Positions 1 to 10,679 of a stretch of DNA of 64,000 nt are shown here, in pieces. This DNA is from Desulfocapsa sp. Lineage in GTDB: Bacteria > Desulfobacterota > Desulfobulbia > Desulfobulbales > Desulfocapsaceae. The notes below the pieces were generated by a model. That model searched no databases. It had not been told where the DNA came from and saw nothing but the letters and a program-made list of their open reading frames with translations. A program made the position numbers and the translations under genes. Each line of letters opens with the position of its first letter. The stretch's first letter is position 1. The stretch covers positions 20,574 to 84,573 of the forward strand of contig JANTGG010000003.1 in assembly GCA_024763035.1 (NCBI GenBank), given 5' to 3'.

Positions 1-157
1 TATCTTCCCGTATACCGTTACGAAGCAGTGTCTCCCCCGCTTCCGAGACGACAATCCAGTCCGGAATATCCGGCTGCACATAGAGCACACAATCATCACC
101 CTGTAGACGCTGCCAACCGGAGGCGTCTCTTTTTCCCATACCACTGCACATTTTCAT
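1..157 (-). CDS. N-terminal fragment of a protein running off the left edge (PqqD-like N-terminus possible)
   Basis: Reverse-strand reading from ATG at 157: MKMCSGMGKRDASGWQRLQGDDCVLYVQPDIPDWIVVSEAGETLLRNGIRED..., open to the window edge; overlap/close coupling with the downstream 167-766 gene. Family call is weak. Confidence 0.45.
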   Translation of the reverse strand, partial: MKMCSGMGKRDASGWQRLQGDDCVLYVQPDIPDWIVVSEAGETLLRNGIRED

Positions 158-166
158 GAATATTCC

Positions 167-766
167 CTACGCTCCTTTTACGGATGAATCAAAATCTATG
201 GGAGGAGGAGTGGACTGCTCTGTCCGCTCCCGATAAACAGACAGCACCAGAAAAGAGGCAAGGGGCTGGGTAAACAAGACAGCAACGGCAATGGAACTGC
301 CAAGGGACATAAGCAGCAGGTAGAACACCACCAACACAATCTGATCACTCACAGGCGTTCTGACAGCCATCCGCCAGGATTCTTTTACAGCATCAAGCAG
401 CCCCATATTCCGGTCAGTCATAAGCGGCATAACATAGATAGTGGCAAAAACAATAAAAGCCGCCACCGCAAACCCGGGAAGAATCAGGAGCATAAAACCA
501 ATGCTGGTGGCAATCATGGCGAGCAGACCAAAAACAAAAAGGGGAAGAAAGAGACGCATCTCTGAAAAGAGATCACCCATCTTCGGTTCCCGCCCCTCAC
601 GCAGAGCCAGCAGCAGGGACTGCATATAACCGGCAGAAGTCACTGGTGCCAGGATGCCGAAACTGAAGATAATGACCACGATCTGTACCAGAGTCAGCAA
701 AATAACGGGCACAATAAACTGCAGGGTGGTCTCCCAGGCAAGCTGTAAGTGCTGTTTAAAATCCAT
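167..766 (-). CDS. multi-pass membrane protein of unknown function
   Basis: 199 aa ORF with several hydrophobic segments (FIVPVILLTLVQIVVIIFSFGIL, LFVFGLLAMIATSIGFMLLILPGFAVAAFIVF). Confidence 0.7.
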   Translation of the reverse strand: MDFKQHLQLAWETTLQFIVPVILLTLVQIVVIIFSFGILAPVTSAGYMQSLLLALREGREPKMGDLFSEMRLFLPLFVFGLLAMIATSIGFMLLILPGFAVAAFIVFATIYVMPLMTDRNMGLLDAVKESWRMAVRTPVSDQIVLVVFYLLLMSLGSSIAVAVLFTQPLASFLVLSVYRERTEQSTPPPIDFDSSVKGA

Positions 767-804
767 GGAATCTCTCCTCTCTAATTAATCGTATTACGGG
801 CCAA

Positions 805-2169
805 TTACCCCAAAAAGGCGTCAAGACCATCCACAAGGGTTGAAACCGGTATAATCTCCAGTCCCTTAATTGTTTGCCGGGGCATATTTGCCCTGGGGAT
901 CACAGCTTTTTTGAAACCGTGTTTTGCCGCCTCTTTCAAACGCGCCTCACCGTTTGCCACCGGTCGTATCTCCCCGCTCAGTCCAATTTCGCCGAAGTAG
1001 AGTACGTCATGGGGAATCGCTCTGTCCCGCAGACTGGACACAATCCCCATCACCGCCGCCAGATCCGTACTGGTTTCAAGCACCCGGATGCCGCCGACAA
1101 CATTCACATACACCTCGTCACTTGCTGTTCCCAGACCGCCGTGTTTGGTGAGTACGGCAAGGAGCATGGCGATCCTGTTTTGATCCATACCAACCGCAAG
1201 CCGTCTCGGATTTCCCGACTGACTCTCGGTTACCAGTGCCTGAATCTCCACCAGCAGCGGTCGTGTCCCCTCCCAGATAACCGTTACAACGGATCCGGAA
1301 GATGGCGCATCGGAACGGGAGAGAAACATGGCAGAAGGATTTTTCACCTCTTTCAAGCCCTTATCGGTCATGGCAAAAAAACCAAGCTCTCCCACACTGC
1401 CGAAACGGTTTTTATCAGCCCGCAGAATACGGTAACGGGCATCATCTGTGGAAGAGAGCACCACCTGGGCATCCACAATATGCGAAAGTGTCATGGGCCC
1501 TGCCAGGGACTGATCTTTGGTTACATGGCCCACCATAAAAATAGAAGTGTTCGTCTCTTTTGCGTATTGGGTGAGCGCTGCTGCAGATTCACGTACCTGC
1601 GAAATCGACCCGGGCGCGGATTCGGAAGCACTGGTATACACCACCTGAATGGAATCAATAACCACAATCTGCGGTTTTTCCCTATCCAGCACTTCACAGA
1701 TAACTTCAACGGAGGTTTCCGCCAGCATCTTTATTTTGTCCACAGGCAGTCCCAGGCGATAGGCACGATCCGCTATCTGCTGGGGGGATTCCTCTCCGGA
1801 AACATAGAGCACTGAAACATCATCTCTACCGCAATGGGCAAGGGTCTGCAGGAGAAGGGTGGATTTTCCCGCCCCCGGTGCACCGCCGATAAGCACCACC
1901 GACCCGCAGACAATCCCCTGCCCCAGTACCCGGTCAAATTCTGTAATTCCCGTGGAAAGTCTTTCTGCCTGAGAGCGGTCAACTTCGGAGAGAAGCTGGA
2001 CCGATGCCTTCCTGCCGCTATATCCCCGTTTCGCGGAATGTGTTTTTCCTCCCAGCCGAATTTCCTTGACGGTATTCCATTCCCCGCAATTACTGCACTG
2101 CCCCAGCCAGCGACTGAAATCGGCACCACAATCCGTACAGACAAATGCTGTTTCCTTCTTTTTTGCCAT
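805..2169 (-). CDS. radA: DNA repair protein RadA/Sms
   Basis: N-terminal CxxC...CxxC zinc motif (FVCTDCGADFSRWLGQCSNCGEWNT), Walker A GGAPGAGKSTLLLQ, KNRFGSVGELG-type RadA motif, Lon-like C-terminus. Confidence 0.97.
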   Translation of the reverse strand: MAKKKETAFVCTDCGADFSRWLGQCSNCGEWNTVKEIRLGGKTHSAKRGYSGRKASVQLLSEVDRSQAERLSTGITEFDRVLGQGIVCGSVVLIGGAPGAGKSTLLLQTLAHCGRDDVSVLYVSGEESPQQIADRAYRLGLPVDKIKMLAETSVEVICEVLDREKPQIVVIDSIQVVYTSASESAPGSISQVRESAAALTQYAKETNTSIFMVGHVTKDQSLAGPMTLSHIVDAQVVLSSTDDARYRILRADKNRFGSVGELGFFAMTDKGLKEVKNPSAMFLSRSDAPSSGSVVTVIWEGTRPLLVEIQALVTESQSGNPRRLAVGMDQNRIAMLLAVLTKHGGLGTASDEVYVNVVGGIRVLETSTDLAAVMGIVSSLRDRAIPHDVLYFGEIGLSGEIRPVANGEARLKEAAKHGFKKAVIPRANMPRQTIKGLEIIPVSTLVDGLDAFLG

Positions 2170-2333
2170 ACCCCCTGACCACAGATGAATTACTAATCAA
2201 GCCGACTCTACCACACCTTCACCCGAAAAAACAATCCGCCCCTTTACTCTTTGCCAAAAAGATTTACTATTGAAGGCAGTTAAACGGCAACACCTACTCT
2301 AACAACCACACCATCCTCAGCGAGAATTCTCCA

Positions 2334-3116
2334 ATGGAACCTGTACAAAAACCTCTGCCCGCGGCAAAATGGATCCCTCTCAGCTATTCCTTTTCCTTTC
2401 TGATGCGATCCAGAAAACTCCTCTTCTGGAGTATGCTCCTCGTTCTTTTCACCATCTTTGTTACCTGGATAGGCTACATCTTCACCGTTGATTTTGTGGA
2501 CGGTCTCACCGGCAGCTTTTTCCTCAATCAACCGGAGGCTGTCGGTGTATGGGGCTGGACAAAATACTCAGGCTGGCTGGTCCTGGAGTGGGTGTTTCTC
2601 ATTGTCAGTCGTGTCGCCGCCTTTTATCTCGCCTTTCTCACAGCCTATACCCTCTCTGCTCCGGGATACGTCTTTTTGAGTACTGCCGCTGAAAAAATAC
2701 ATGAAGGCAGATACTTTGAGGCGGATGCCGCCCTCACGCTGAAGGGGGTTCTTATTGATCTATTGGAAGGGGTAAAAATTGGACTTTTCGGAGTGATTGT
2801 GACCATTGGTGCCATTGCCGCCAACTTCATCCCCGTGATCGGACAGGTGCTTGTGCTGCTTCTCTACACCTATTACTCAACACTGATGTTTGTGGACTAT
2901 CCCTCTTCCCGCAGACGCTGGAGTCTTGGGAAAAAGATAGGATGGATACGGAAACACAACACCCCGGCACTGCGTCTGGGAATTCTACCGGCACTGGTCA
3001 GCCTGATTCCACTGTTTAATATCTTTTTCATGGCAATGATCTTTCCGTTGATGACCGTGCATATGACACTCAACTTCACTGCCATCGAACAGCATTCACG
3101 TCCATCGGAACAGTAA
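2334..3116 (+). CDS. EI24/CysZ-like multi-pass membrane protein
   Basis: 260 aa, several TM segments, pattern GLFGVIVTIGAIAANFIPVIGQVLVLLLYTYYSTLMFVDYP resembling EI24/CysZ proteins. Confidence 0.6.
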   Translation: MEPVQKPLPAAKWIPLSYSFSFLMRSRKLLFWSMLLVLFTIFVTWIGYIFTVDFVDGLTGSFFLNQPEAVGVWGWTKYSGWLVLEWVFLIVSRVAAFYLAFLTAYTLSAPGYVFLSTAAEKIHEGRYFEADAALTLKGVLIDLLEGVKIGLFGVIVTIGAIAANFIPVIGQVLVLLLYTYYSTLMFVDYPSSRRRWSLGKKIGWIRKHNTPALRLGILPALVSLIPLFNIFFMAMIFPLMTVHMTLNFTAIEQHSRPSEQ

Positions 3117-3140
3117 AGAAACGGAAGCGCCGCGTAAGGA

Positions 3141-4316
3141 TTACCCTGCTGTCCCGGCAGAAGCTCTGTTAAAAGACGGCTCAGCCACTGTTTTCGCAAC
3201 AGCGGCCACCTTCCGTTTTTTTCTGCTCACCGAACGTCTCTCGGGAACAAGGGTGTAACAGAGCAGAGGCTCGGTACGGTTTTTCATGTGCACCAGCTGT
3301 CGACTGCCCACATGAATGGACGACGGCAGATGTTTGAAGGTTCGCTCCCCCACAACAACTTCTCTCTCCCCTGCCTCTTTTTCCAGACGGGCTCCTGTAT
3401 TTACAGTATCTCCAATAACGGTATAGTCCTTACGATGTCTCGATCCGACACTTCCGAGGATGGCGGTACCGGTGTTAATACCAATGCCGATTTTAAAAAC
3501 AGGCTTGCCGAGCTTTGCCCGTTTTTTCATCAGGATTGCGGTGGCATTATTCATCTCAAAAGCTGCCCGAACCGCTGCCTTAGCCCCCCGTGCTTCACTG
3601 GAAGCGTGACCAAAAACTGCCATAATCTGATCCCCCACCAGCTTATCAAGCATACCGTCATATTTAAAGACGATCTCCACCATCACAGAAAAATATTCAT
3701 TCAGCATGGCGAGTACATCTTCCGGTTCCATCTGTTCGGAGATGGCAGTGAAGTAGCGGATATCGGCAAACATGATGGTGACAATCCGCCGTTCATCCTT
3801 TAAAAGCCGTCCATCCTGGGAATTGACAAGTTTCTCGACAAAATCCTTCCCCACATAGCGGCTGAGATGATTACGAAGCCGGGTGTCCCTTTCCAGCAGT
3901 TCGTACGATTCGGATAAACTCTTGGCAAACTCCTGGAGCTGAAGAGATCGATCCTGAACATCTCGGTTCGCTTGATTCAGTTGATTGACAAGGGCATTAA
4001 AGTTCCCTGCGATATCAGCAACTTCCCCGCTGGCATTGAGCTGCAGAGGAGTAAGAATCTCACCGGTACCAACCTGGGAAGTCTCCTGGGCAAGGGATGC
4101 CAACTGGTCCGTGTAACGACGCAGAAAGGTAAAACCGATAAGCATGGAAAACAGAATAATGGCAGAACCCAGTACCATCAGCTGACTGACCTTACCGATC
4201 TCCGTGGTCACCAGATACATGGTCATTAAAAAAGGCAGAACTCCCATCAACGCCAGACCAATTTTCAGCCTGCGGTAAAATGTGAGACTCTCAGCTTTCG
4301 TCTTTTTTCTGCTCAT
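3141..4316 (-). CDS. membrane-anchored adenylate/guanylate cyclase with HAMP-like linker
   Basis: Two N-terminal TMs, then VTIMFADIRYFTAISEQMEPEDVLAMLNEYFSVMVEIVFKYDGMLDKLVGDQIMAVFG class III cyclase signature. Confidence 0.9.
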   Translation of the reverse strand: MSRKKTKAESLTFYRRLKIGLALMGVLPFLMTMYLVTTEIGKVSQLMVLGSAIILFSMLIGFTFLRRYTDQLASLAQETSQVGTGEILTPLQLNASGEVADIAGNFNALVNQLNQANRDVQDRSLQLQEFAKSLSESYELLERDTRLRNHLSRYVGKDFVEKLVNSQDGRLLKDERRIVTIMFADIRYFTAISEQMEPEDVLAMLNEYFSVMVEIVFKYDGMLDKLVGDQIMAVFGHASSEARGAKAAVRAAFEMNNATAILMKKRAKLGKPVFKIGIGINTGTAILGSVGSRHRKDYTVIGDTVNTGARLEKEAGEREVVVGERTFKHLPSSIHVGSRQLVHMKNRTEPLLCYTLVPERRSVSRKKRKVAAVAKTVAEPSFNRASAGTAG

Positions 4317-4560
4317 TCAACCGGCACCTGCTTTTACTGCATTTTTTTCACATCCCCATATTTGAGAACACCCCAAAGCGTATTTTATCACTCCAATTCC
4401 CATAATGCAAAAAACAATCCTGAAGGTACAAATCCCTCTGTCCAGATCGACCATTTTTTCTCTTTTCCTTAGCCGCCTGAAGGATATTTTGTTAAAGTGG
4501 ACATCATTATCAAGTCAAAACTTGTGATAATTGAGAGTGGAGGTCTGCTAATCTAAACCT

Positions 4561-4803
4561 TTAATAGAGAGATTTTCTTTTATGCAGCGATGCCCTGGAC
4601 TGTTCTTTTCTCCCCTCCATCACTTTCTGCAGTTGACAAAGCTCTGCGTTGGCCTGTCGTAGCTCTTCTTTTATTTTTTCCTGCTCTTTATTATTCATCG
4701 TCTCAAGCAGCTGCTGATTAAGCGATTCCACTTTCTTCTGACTTTTGTAGAGATCTTTTGCAAGCAAACGAAGCAACATCCTGAACTCCTTTTTCTGTTC
4801 CAC
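4561..4803 (-). CDS. small coiled-coil hypothetical protein
   Basis: 80 aa, heptad-rich E/K/Q sequence; intergenic context on both sides. Confidence 0.45.
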   Translation of the reverse strand: MEQKKEFRMLLRLLAKDLYKSQKKVESLNQQLLETMNNKEQEKIKEELRQANAELCQLQKVMEGRKEQSRASLHKRKSLY

Positions 4804-4967
4804 TGTTTTACAACCATTACAATATGGTCAGGGATTCCTCCTCTATAGTACAGATAAGCATTTGACAGTACAAAAAATCACGGGTATTATTTTTTTGAGT
4901 ATATGCTCACACTGTGAGTCTATTTCCCCGTTTTTCACCTATTCCATCCAACAAGGAGGCGTATTCC

Positions 4968-5318
4968 ATGGCTGAATATCTGTTTATTCTGCATACCGAT
5001 GACAACGAAAAAGCGACCCGCTGCTTTCAATTTGCTAAAATTGCCCATGAAAAAGGACACCAGGTAAATATTTTTCTGGTTGACTCGGGAGTCAATTGGG
5101 CAGTAAAAGACAGGGACGGTTCCGGCAAGACAACAACCGGCGACTGTCCCGCCGACTATCTGCCGTACCTGGAAACAAATAACGTTACCACGGGTGTCTG
5201 TACCCCCTGTGCCAAAGGGCGGGATCTTGACGAGGGCGCATTTCTGCAGAATATGAAACTTGATACCGGTGGTAATTTAATCGATATGGCTGCAACCGCC
5301 GCAGTTTTTAATTTTTAG
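4968..5318 (+). CDS. DsrE-family protein
   Basis: MAEYLFILHTDDNEKATRCFQFAKIAHEKGHQVNIFLVDSGVNW; start chosen at the second ATG of ORF 4914..5318. Confidence 0.8.
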   Translation: MAEYLFILHTDDNEKATRCFQFAKIAHEKGHQVNIFLVDSGVNWAVKDRDGSGKTTTGDCPADYLPYLETNNVTTGVCTPCAKGRDLDEGAFLQNMKLDTGGNLIDMAATAAVFNF

Positions 5319-5466
5319 CGTCAACACAAAGAACTCCTGATTTCAGGACTGCTGTAATCCTGGCTGACAAAAACAGACATATCGGGAACTCTCTTTCCCG
5401 ATATGTACAGCCTGCCTGAGTTTCCGGTGTACTGTTGTCTGGTGCTGACAAAGATACTGGTCAGGT

Positions 5467-6726
5467 TTGCAGATCTCACTTTCCCCATTTACAGCACTTC
5501 TGATCGCTGCCACCCTCTCTATTACCGTGCCGGCATCTGCCGCCACCGATCAGGAGAAGATCCAAAACAGTATTGAACTTGATGCCGCTCAGGAACGTGA
5601 GCAGGGAGATGCAGAAGATCCCCTTGCCAGCCGGCAATCTGATAAAACTAACAATCCCAGCCTGCAAAGCATAAAACCCAACTCATTCTCCACCTATACC
5701 AGCCTCCGCTTTCGCTACCGGCAAACCACCCATGAAACCATCTTTGCAGACGGAGGCACCCGGGCAGGTATAAACGGTGAGTATCAGATTTTCCCCGACT
5801 ACTGGGTGATTGGACGGGGAGAAGTGGGTTTTAAGCTCTTTGACAAAATCGACCAGATCTTTGATCCGGGCGGGCAGGGAAATGATCGAAATGGAGAAGA
5901 CATATTCCTTCGACTCGGCTATGTTGGTCTTGAAACACCCTCTACCTTTCTCACATTCGGGAAAAACTGGTCGACTTATTACCAGATTGCCTCATTTACC
6001 GACCGTTTCCAGGGGACAGGAGCAGGCGCCAGCGGGACATTTAATGCCGGAACAGATGGCGGTGCCAGCGGTACCGGTCGTGCCGATGAGGTTTTTCAGA
6101 CCCGTCTCCATATCGGAAACCCCAGGGGGCTTCTCTCCCGCTACAAACCCTTCAATCTCAACCTGCAGTTTCAGCCCGGAGAAAAAATTCCCCATGCCCA
6201 ATCAACTCGCTACCAGTATTCTGCCGGTTTCAGTGCTATCCTTGAGCGACAGGATAACCTGAAGATCGGTATTGCCGCAAACTACGCAGCAATAGCTTCT
6301 GAGGATCTGTCATCTCTTGAAAGTATAGGGATACAAGGTGATGACCTCTCTGTGCTCCTCGGGTTCCAGTGGTTTGGTAAAAAATGGTATGCAGCGACTA
6401 CCTTCTCCTGGCTGGATAACCACATGACCACACAGAACGGAATCTATTTTAAGGCCTGGGGATCGGAGGGATATGGTCATTACCACATCTGGGACAAGGT
6501 GTGGCTTGTGGGCGGCTGGAATTACCTTGAACCTCAGCATGGTGAAGAACAGGCAGGTTCCTATGTACTCAGATACGTGGTACTGGGTCTGCGGTATACC
6601 TTTAAAGATTTCCAGCGCATGATCTATGCGAATATCCGTTTTGACTCAAGCCGGTTAAGCAGTACCAGTAATGAAGAGTTGAGTAATGTCTATACCATCG
6701 GAGTCAAATGGGATTTTGACTGGTAG
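5467..6726 (+). CDS. outer-membrane porin-like beta-barrel protein
   Basis: TTG-start ORF with signal peptide (SPFTALLIAATLSITVPASAA), alternating amphipathic strands, C-terminal aromatic (KWDFDW). Confidence 0.75.
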   Translation: MQISLSPFTALLIAATLSITVPASAATDQEKIQNSIELDAAQEREQGDAEDPLASRQSDKTNNPSLQSIKPNSFSTYTSLRFRYRQTTHETIFADGGTRAGINGEYQIFPDYWVIGRGEVGFKLFDKIDQIFDPGGQGNDRNGEDIFLRLGYVGLETPSTFLTFGKNWSTYYQIASFTDRFQGTGAGASGTFNAGTDGGASGTGRADEVFQTRLHIGNPRGLLSRYKPFNLNLQFQPGEKIPHAQSTRYQYSAGFSAILERQDNLKIGIAANYAAIASEDLSSLESIGIQGDDLSVLLGFQWFGKKWYAATTFSWLDNHMTTQNGIYFKAWGSEGYGHYHIWDKVWLVGGWNYLEPQHGEEQAGSYVLRYVVLGLRYTFKDFQRMIYANIRFDSSRLSSTSNEELSNVYTIGVKWDFDW

Positions 6727-6739
6727 CCCCGCACACCTC

Positions 6740-7870
6740 TTATACGAGCTCAGCCATCACCCGATTGGCAAACATTCTTCCCCTGGTGCTGAGATGCAGA
6801 CGACCTGCACGGCAGGACAAGAGCCCATCCCCCAGTAAGGATTTCAGAATATCCCCGTAATACTCTTCAACACTGATACCATAACGCTTCTCAAGGGAAC
6901 GGAGAGAGATACCTGCTGTCATTCTCAGTCCCATAATGACGGTCTCCCGAAAGGATGCCTCCCGGTCAAGTTTCTCTTCCCAGATAACTGGCGAGATGCC
7001 CTTTTCCATCAAAGAACAATAGTCTGCAGGATTGTCAGCATTGCGCATCCTTCGCCCCTGTCGTCCCGATACGGCTCCCGCCCCGACACCGATATAGTCT
7101 TCATTTTTCCAGTAAATCCTATTGTGCCTACACTGACTGCCCTGCAGACTGTAGTTGGAGATCTCATACCGTTCAAAAGCGGCAGTTGCAGTGTGCTGCA
7201 CGGTGAGTCCATCCATCTCGCTGACAATATCCTCAGCCGGCAGCAGAATCTCTCCTCGTGCAACCCGATCCGCCATTGGAGTTCCCTCTTCCAGGGTCAG
7301 CTGATAGAGGGAAAGGTGTCTGATAGCAAGGGAAAACCCCTTCTCCAGGCTGAACTGCCAGCTTTTACCGCTCTGTCCGGGAAGTCCGTACATCAGATCG
7401 ATGCTGATATTTTTAAATCCGGATTCACCTGCGAGCTGGACTGCCCCGATTGCCTCATCGGCGGTATGAATGCGCCCGATTATTTTCAGCTCTTTGTCCA
7501 CAAAGGACTGTACCCCGAAAGAGATGCGGTTGATTCCGGATGTTCTCAGCCTTGCCAACATATCTCCATCCACTGTACCGGGATTTGCCTCCATGGAGAT
7601 CTCGGCACCTGCTGCCACAGAAAAGGAGGAGAAACAGACAGCAAGTATCTGCTGCATCATCTCAAGGGGGAGGGCTGTGGGAGTACCGCCGCCAAAAAAA
7701 ATCGTCTGCAACCTTTCCTCACCAGCCCCCCTGCCCACTTCTGTAATCTCACAACAAAGAGCCTTGGTATAGCGGCGATACAGATCTGCAAGACCGGAGT
7801 ACGAGTTGAAGGAGCAATAGCCGCATTTTGCAGGGCAAAAGGGAATATGGATATAAAGAGCAGATGCCAT
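6740..7870 (-). CDS. hemW: radical SAM heme chaperone / coproporphyrinogen III oxidase-like HemW
   Basis: LYIHIPFCPAKCGYCSFNSY (CxxxCxxC), FFGGGTPTAL, SFGVQSF motifs. Confidence 0.95.
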   Translation of the reverse strand: MASALYIHIPFCPAKCGYCSFNSYSGLADLYRRYTKALCCEITEVGRGAGEERLQTIFFGGGTPTALPLEMMQQILAVCFSSFSVAAGAEISMEANPGTVDGDMLARLRTSGINRISFGVQSFVDKELKIIGRIHTADEAIGAVQLAGESGFKNISIDLMYGLPGQSGKSWQFSLEKGFSLAIRHLSLYQLTLEEGTPMADRVARGEILLPAEDIVSEMDGLTVQHTATAAFERYEISNYSLQGSQCRHNRIYWKNEDYIGVGAGAVSGRQGRRMRNADNPADYCSLMEKGISPVIWEEKLDREASFRETVIMGLRMTAGISLRSLEKRYGISVEEYYGDILKSLLGDGLLSCRAGRLHLSTRGRMFANRVMAELV

Positions 7871-7907
7871 GATGGAAATATCAGCCTTATCCGTTGAACG
7901 ACAGATG

Positions 7908-8645
7908 TCAGGACTGGTGCAGAGTGTCCATGGTTTTACTGCACTGAAGGCTGATTTCAGACATCAGCCCATGATCGGCAAAGGAGTAACTGCCGTCACC
8001 GATGATAATATGATCAAGCAGCTGGATCTGCATTATGCTTCCAAGGAGGGAAAGGGTTCTGGTCAGCTGCAGATCCTGAGCGGACGGGCTAAGGGAACCG
8101 GAAGGATGATTATGGGCAATAATAAGGGCTGAGGCATTCAGTTCCAATGCCCTTTTCACCAGTTCCCTGGGATAGACGGTGTTGACATTCACCGTGCCTT
8201 CAGCCACGGTTTCACTCTTGATAATACCATGGGCAGAATCGAGATAGATAACAGTGAAGACCTCTTTTTTCAAACCGCGAAGGGCATGAACCAGGTAGTC
8301 ACGCACCTCGGAAGACGAATGCAGATAACGTTTTCCGACAAGTCGTTCCTTCAGATAACGACCGGCAACCGCCTGCACAAAACGAACAGCCAGTCCGTTT
8401 TTCGGACCAATCCCTCTGACCTCCTGCAATGCGGAGAGCGGTGCTTCCAGTACTGCAGCCAGACTGCCGAAATGTTCAAGGGCATCACGTGCCGGTTCTT
8501 TACAATCGCTTCTCGGTGTTCCAAAAGAGAGCAGCAGTTCAAGAACCTCTGCATCGGAAAAACCGGCAATGCCGCGATCAAGGAAACGTTCACGAAGACG
8601 CTGCCTGTGTCCCGTCCCTTTTTTCTGCCACTCTTCTTTATCCAT
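7908..8645 (-). CDS. radC: RadC/JAB-domain DNA repair family protein
   Basis: HhH N-terminus and JAMM motif IIAHNHPSGSLSPSAQD. Confidence 0.95.
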   Translation of the reverse strand: MDKEEWQKKGTGHRQRLRERFLDRGIAGFSDAEVLELLLSFGTPRSDCKEPARDALEHFGSLAAVLEAPLSALQEVRGIGPKNGLAVRFVQAVAGRYLKERLVGKRYLHSSSEVRDYLVHALRGLKKEVFTVIYLDSAHGIIKSETVAEGTVNVNTVYPRELVKRALELNASALIIAHNHPSGSLSPSAQDLQLTRTLSLLGSIMQIQLLDHIIIGDGSYSFADHGLMSEISLQCSKTMDTLHQS

Positions 8646-8660
8646 GGACCGTCAGTTCAG

Positions 8661-10085
8661 CTACTTGTTCAGCTCCCTTGCAAACAGTTCATTGGCTACC
8701 TTCGGATTGGCCTTGCCCTTGGTCTGCTGCATCAACTGTCCCACAAAATACCCCATGAGTTTGCTCTTACCGCCCTTAAAATCCGCCGCCTGCTCCGGAT
8801 TGTCGAGAATAATCTGCTGAACCATTGTCAGCAGCTCTCCTTCGTCGGATACCTGGATAAGATTCTTCTCCTTCACCACCTCTTCAGGATCTTTCCCCGA
8901 TGCCATCATCTCCAGGAAAACCGTCTTGGCGATCTTTCCCGAAATTGTCCCCTTATCAATCATCTGTAGAAGTGCTCCCAGCTGTTCCGGCTGAATCCTG
9001 CAGGTGGTCACATCCTCCCCTTTGAGTTCACGGAGAAGTTCAGTCATCATCCAGTTGGAAACTTTTTTGGCATTGCCGCAGCTTGTAACAGCAGCTTCAA
9101 AATAATCGGCAAGATCACGGGACGCCGTGAGGATGGAAGCATCGTACTCCGGAAGCTCATATTCACTGACAAAGCGCTCCCTGCGGGCATCAGGCAGCTC
9201 CGGCAGACTCTCTCTGATCTTCTCAACCCATTCTTTTTCTATGACCACCGGGATAAGATCCGGACAGGGAAAATACCGGTAATCATGGGCCTCCTCCTTA
9301 CTGCGCATGGACTCGGTTCTGTTCCTGTTCGCATCCCAGAGAAGCGTTGCCTGGCTAATCTGTCCTCCGTCAAGGAGTATATCCCGCTGCCGGCGTACCT
9401 CGTATTCCAGGGCTGCCTGCACGTTTTTAAAGGAGTTCATATTCTTGAGCTCCGTGCGTGTACCAAGCTCTTCCTGTCCCACCGGTCTCAGTGATATGTT
9501 GGCGTCACAGCGAAAACTCCCTTCCTGCATATTGCCGTCACAGATATCAAGATAACGAAGGATGGCATGTATCTTCCGCAGATAGGCATACGCCTCATCC
9601 GGGGAACGCATATCCGGCTCGGAGACAATTTCCAGAAGGGGTGTACCGGTGCGGTTCAGATCCACATAGGAAACCGGCTCCCGATCATCATGCATCAACT
9701 TTCCTGCATCTTCCTCCATGTGCATCCGGGTAATACCGATCACCTTTGTTTCCCCATCCACTTCTATCTCCACCTTACCGAACTCAACAATGGGAAGATC
9801 AAATTGTGACGTCTGATACCCCTTGGGCAGATCGGGATAAAAGTAATTCTTTCTGGCAAACTGATTAAAACTGTTAATGGTGGAGTCCGTTGCCAATCCC
9901 ATCTTGATGGAATATTCAACGACCTTCCTGTTCAGTACCGGCAAAACACCCGGCATACCAAGACAGACCGGGCAGGTGTGGCTGTTGGGCGGTGCACCGA
10001 ATTCTGTGGAACAGCCGCAAAATATTTTGGATTTTGTTTTCAGCTGGGCATGGATCTCAAGCCCGATTACAGTTTCAAATTCCAT
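8661..10085 (-). CDS. gatB: Asp-tRNA(Asn)/Glu-tRNA(Gln) amidotransferase subunit B
   Basis: [30 protein letters not shown]...[33 protein letters not shown]. Confidence 0.98.
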   Translation of the reverse strand: MEFETVIGLEIHAQLKTKSKIFCGCSTEFGAPPNSHTCPVCLGMPGVLPVLNRKVVEYSIKMGLATDSTINSFNQFARKNYFYPDLPKGYQTSQFDLPIVEFGKVEIEVDGETKVIGITRMHMEEDAGKLMHDDREPVSYVDLNRTGTPLLEIVSEPDMRSPDEAYAYLRKIHAILRYLDICDGNMQEGSFRCDANISLRPVGQEELGTRTELKNMNSFKNVQAALEYEVRRQRDILLDGGQISQATLLWDANRNRTESMRSKEEAHDYRYFPCPDLIPVVIEKEWVEKIRESLPELPDARRERFVSEYELPEYDASILTASRDLADYFEAAVTSCGNAKKVSNWMMTELLRELKGEDVTTCRIQPEQLGALLQMIDKGTISGKIAKTVFLEMMASGKDPEEVVKEKNLIQVSDEGELLTMVQQIILDNPEQAADFKGGKSKLMGYFVGQLMQQTKGKANPKVANELFARELNK

Positions 10086-10118
10086 TGTTCACTCACTTCC
10101 TTGCAAATTGATAAGACT

Positions 10119-10664
10119 TCAGGCCCTCTCGGCCTTATTTACCCACTCCCTTACCTTCAGGAGCTCCTCACGCCACTCAGCACTCACACGCAGTTTCAAA
10201 AAGACCCGAAGCAGATCCATCATCACCCGAATCAACTCCTCAAAAAGAAAGATCCGTTCGAGAATCATGCCCTCCTGTTCTTCCGGGTTATTCTTATTGC
10301 CAGACTCTGTGCCGCCGGTCTTGGGAAGCTTCACATTACGAAACTCCATGAGGGCTGCAGCCATGGTAAAATTCCACTCGTAATCGTTGTATGCCAGCTG
10401 TATCCTGGCCTGTTCCAGTTTTTTGCCCATGGTCAACCCGGTACGGGCCTCCTGCAGTTCCGTCTGCAGTCCCCGGCAAATAAGCTTCTCATTGGACTCC
10501 CCTTCCCCGTATTCAAGAAGCATGTGCTTCTCAAATACGACCACGATATCACCTTCACCGGGCAGGGCAACAACACCGCCCCGCTCTTCACTCTTCCACC
10601 AGAGCCAGGTGAGAAATTCCTGTCCTATAAACCGTTTTTCAACGATAAGATCCACTAAATCCAT
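10119..10664 (-). CDS. hypothetical protein paired with rdgC-like gene
   Basis: 181 aa ORF directly downstream of the RdgC-like ORF on the same strand; no recognised motif. Confidence 0.6.
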   Translation of the reverse strand: MDLVDLIVEKRFIGQEFLTWLWWKSEERGGVVALPGEGDIVVVFEKHMLLEYGEGESNEKLICRGLQTELQEARTGLTMGKKLEQARIQLAYNDYEWNFTMAAALMEFRNVKLPKTGGTESGNKNNPEEQEGMILERIFLFEELIRVMMDLLRVFLKLRVSAEWREELLKVREWVNKAERA

Positions 10665-10679
10665 TGTGTTCCCCCGATC

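Noticed and set aside
874-1815. Long antisense ORF (313 aa) opposite radA, and similar long ORFs opposite other genes (e.g. 28245-29534, 33102-34079)
   Set aside because: They shadow strongly supported genes; composition is as expected from antisense of GC-biased coding sequence, with no recognisable motifs.
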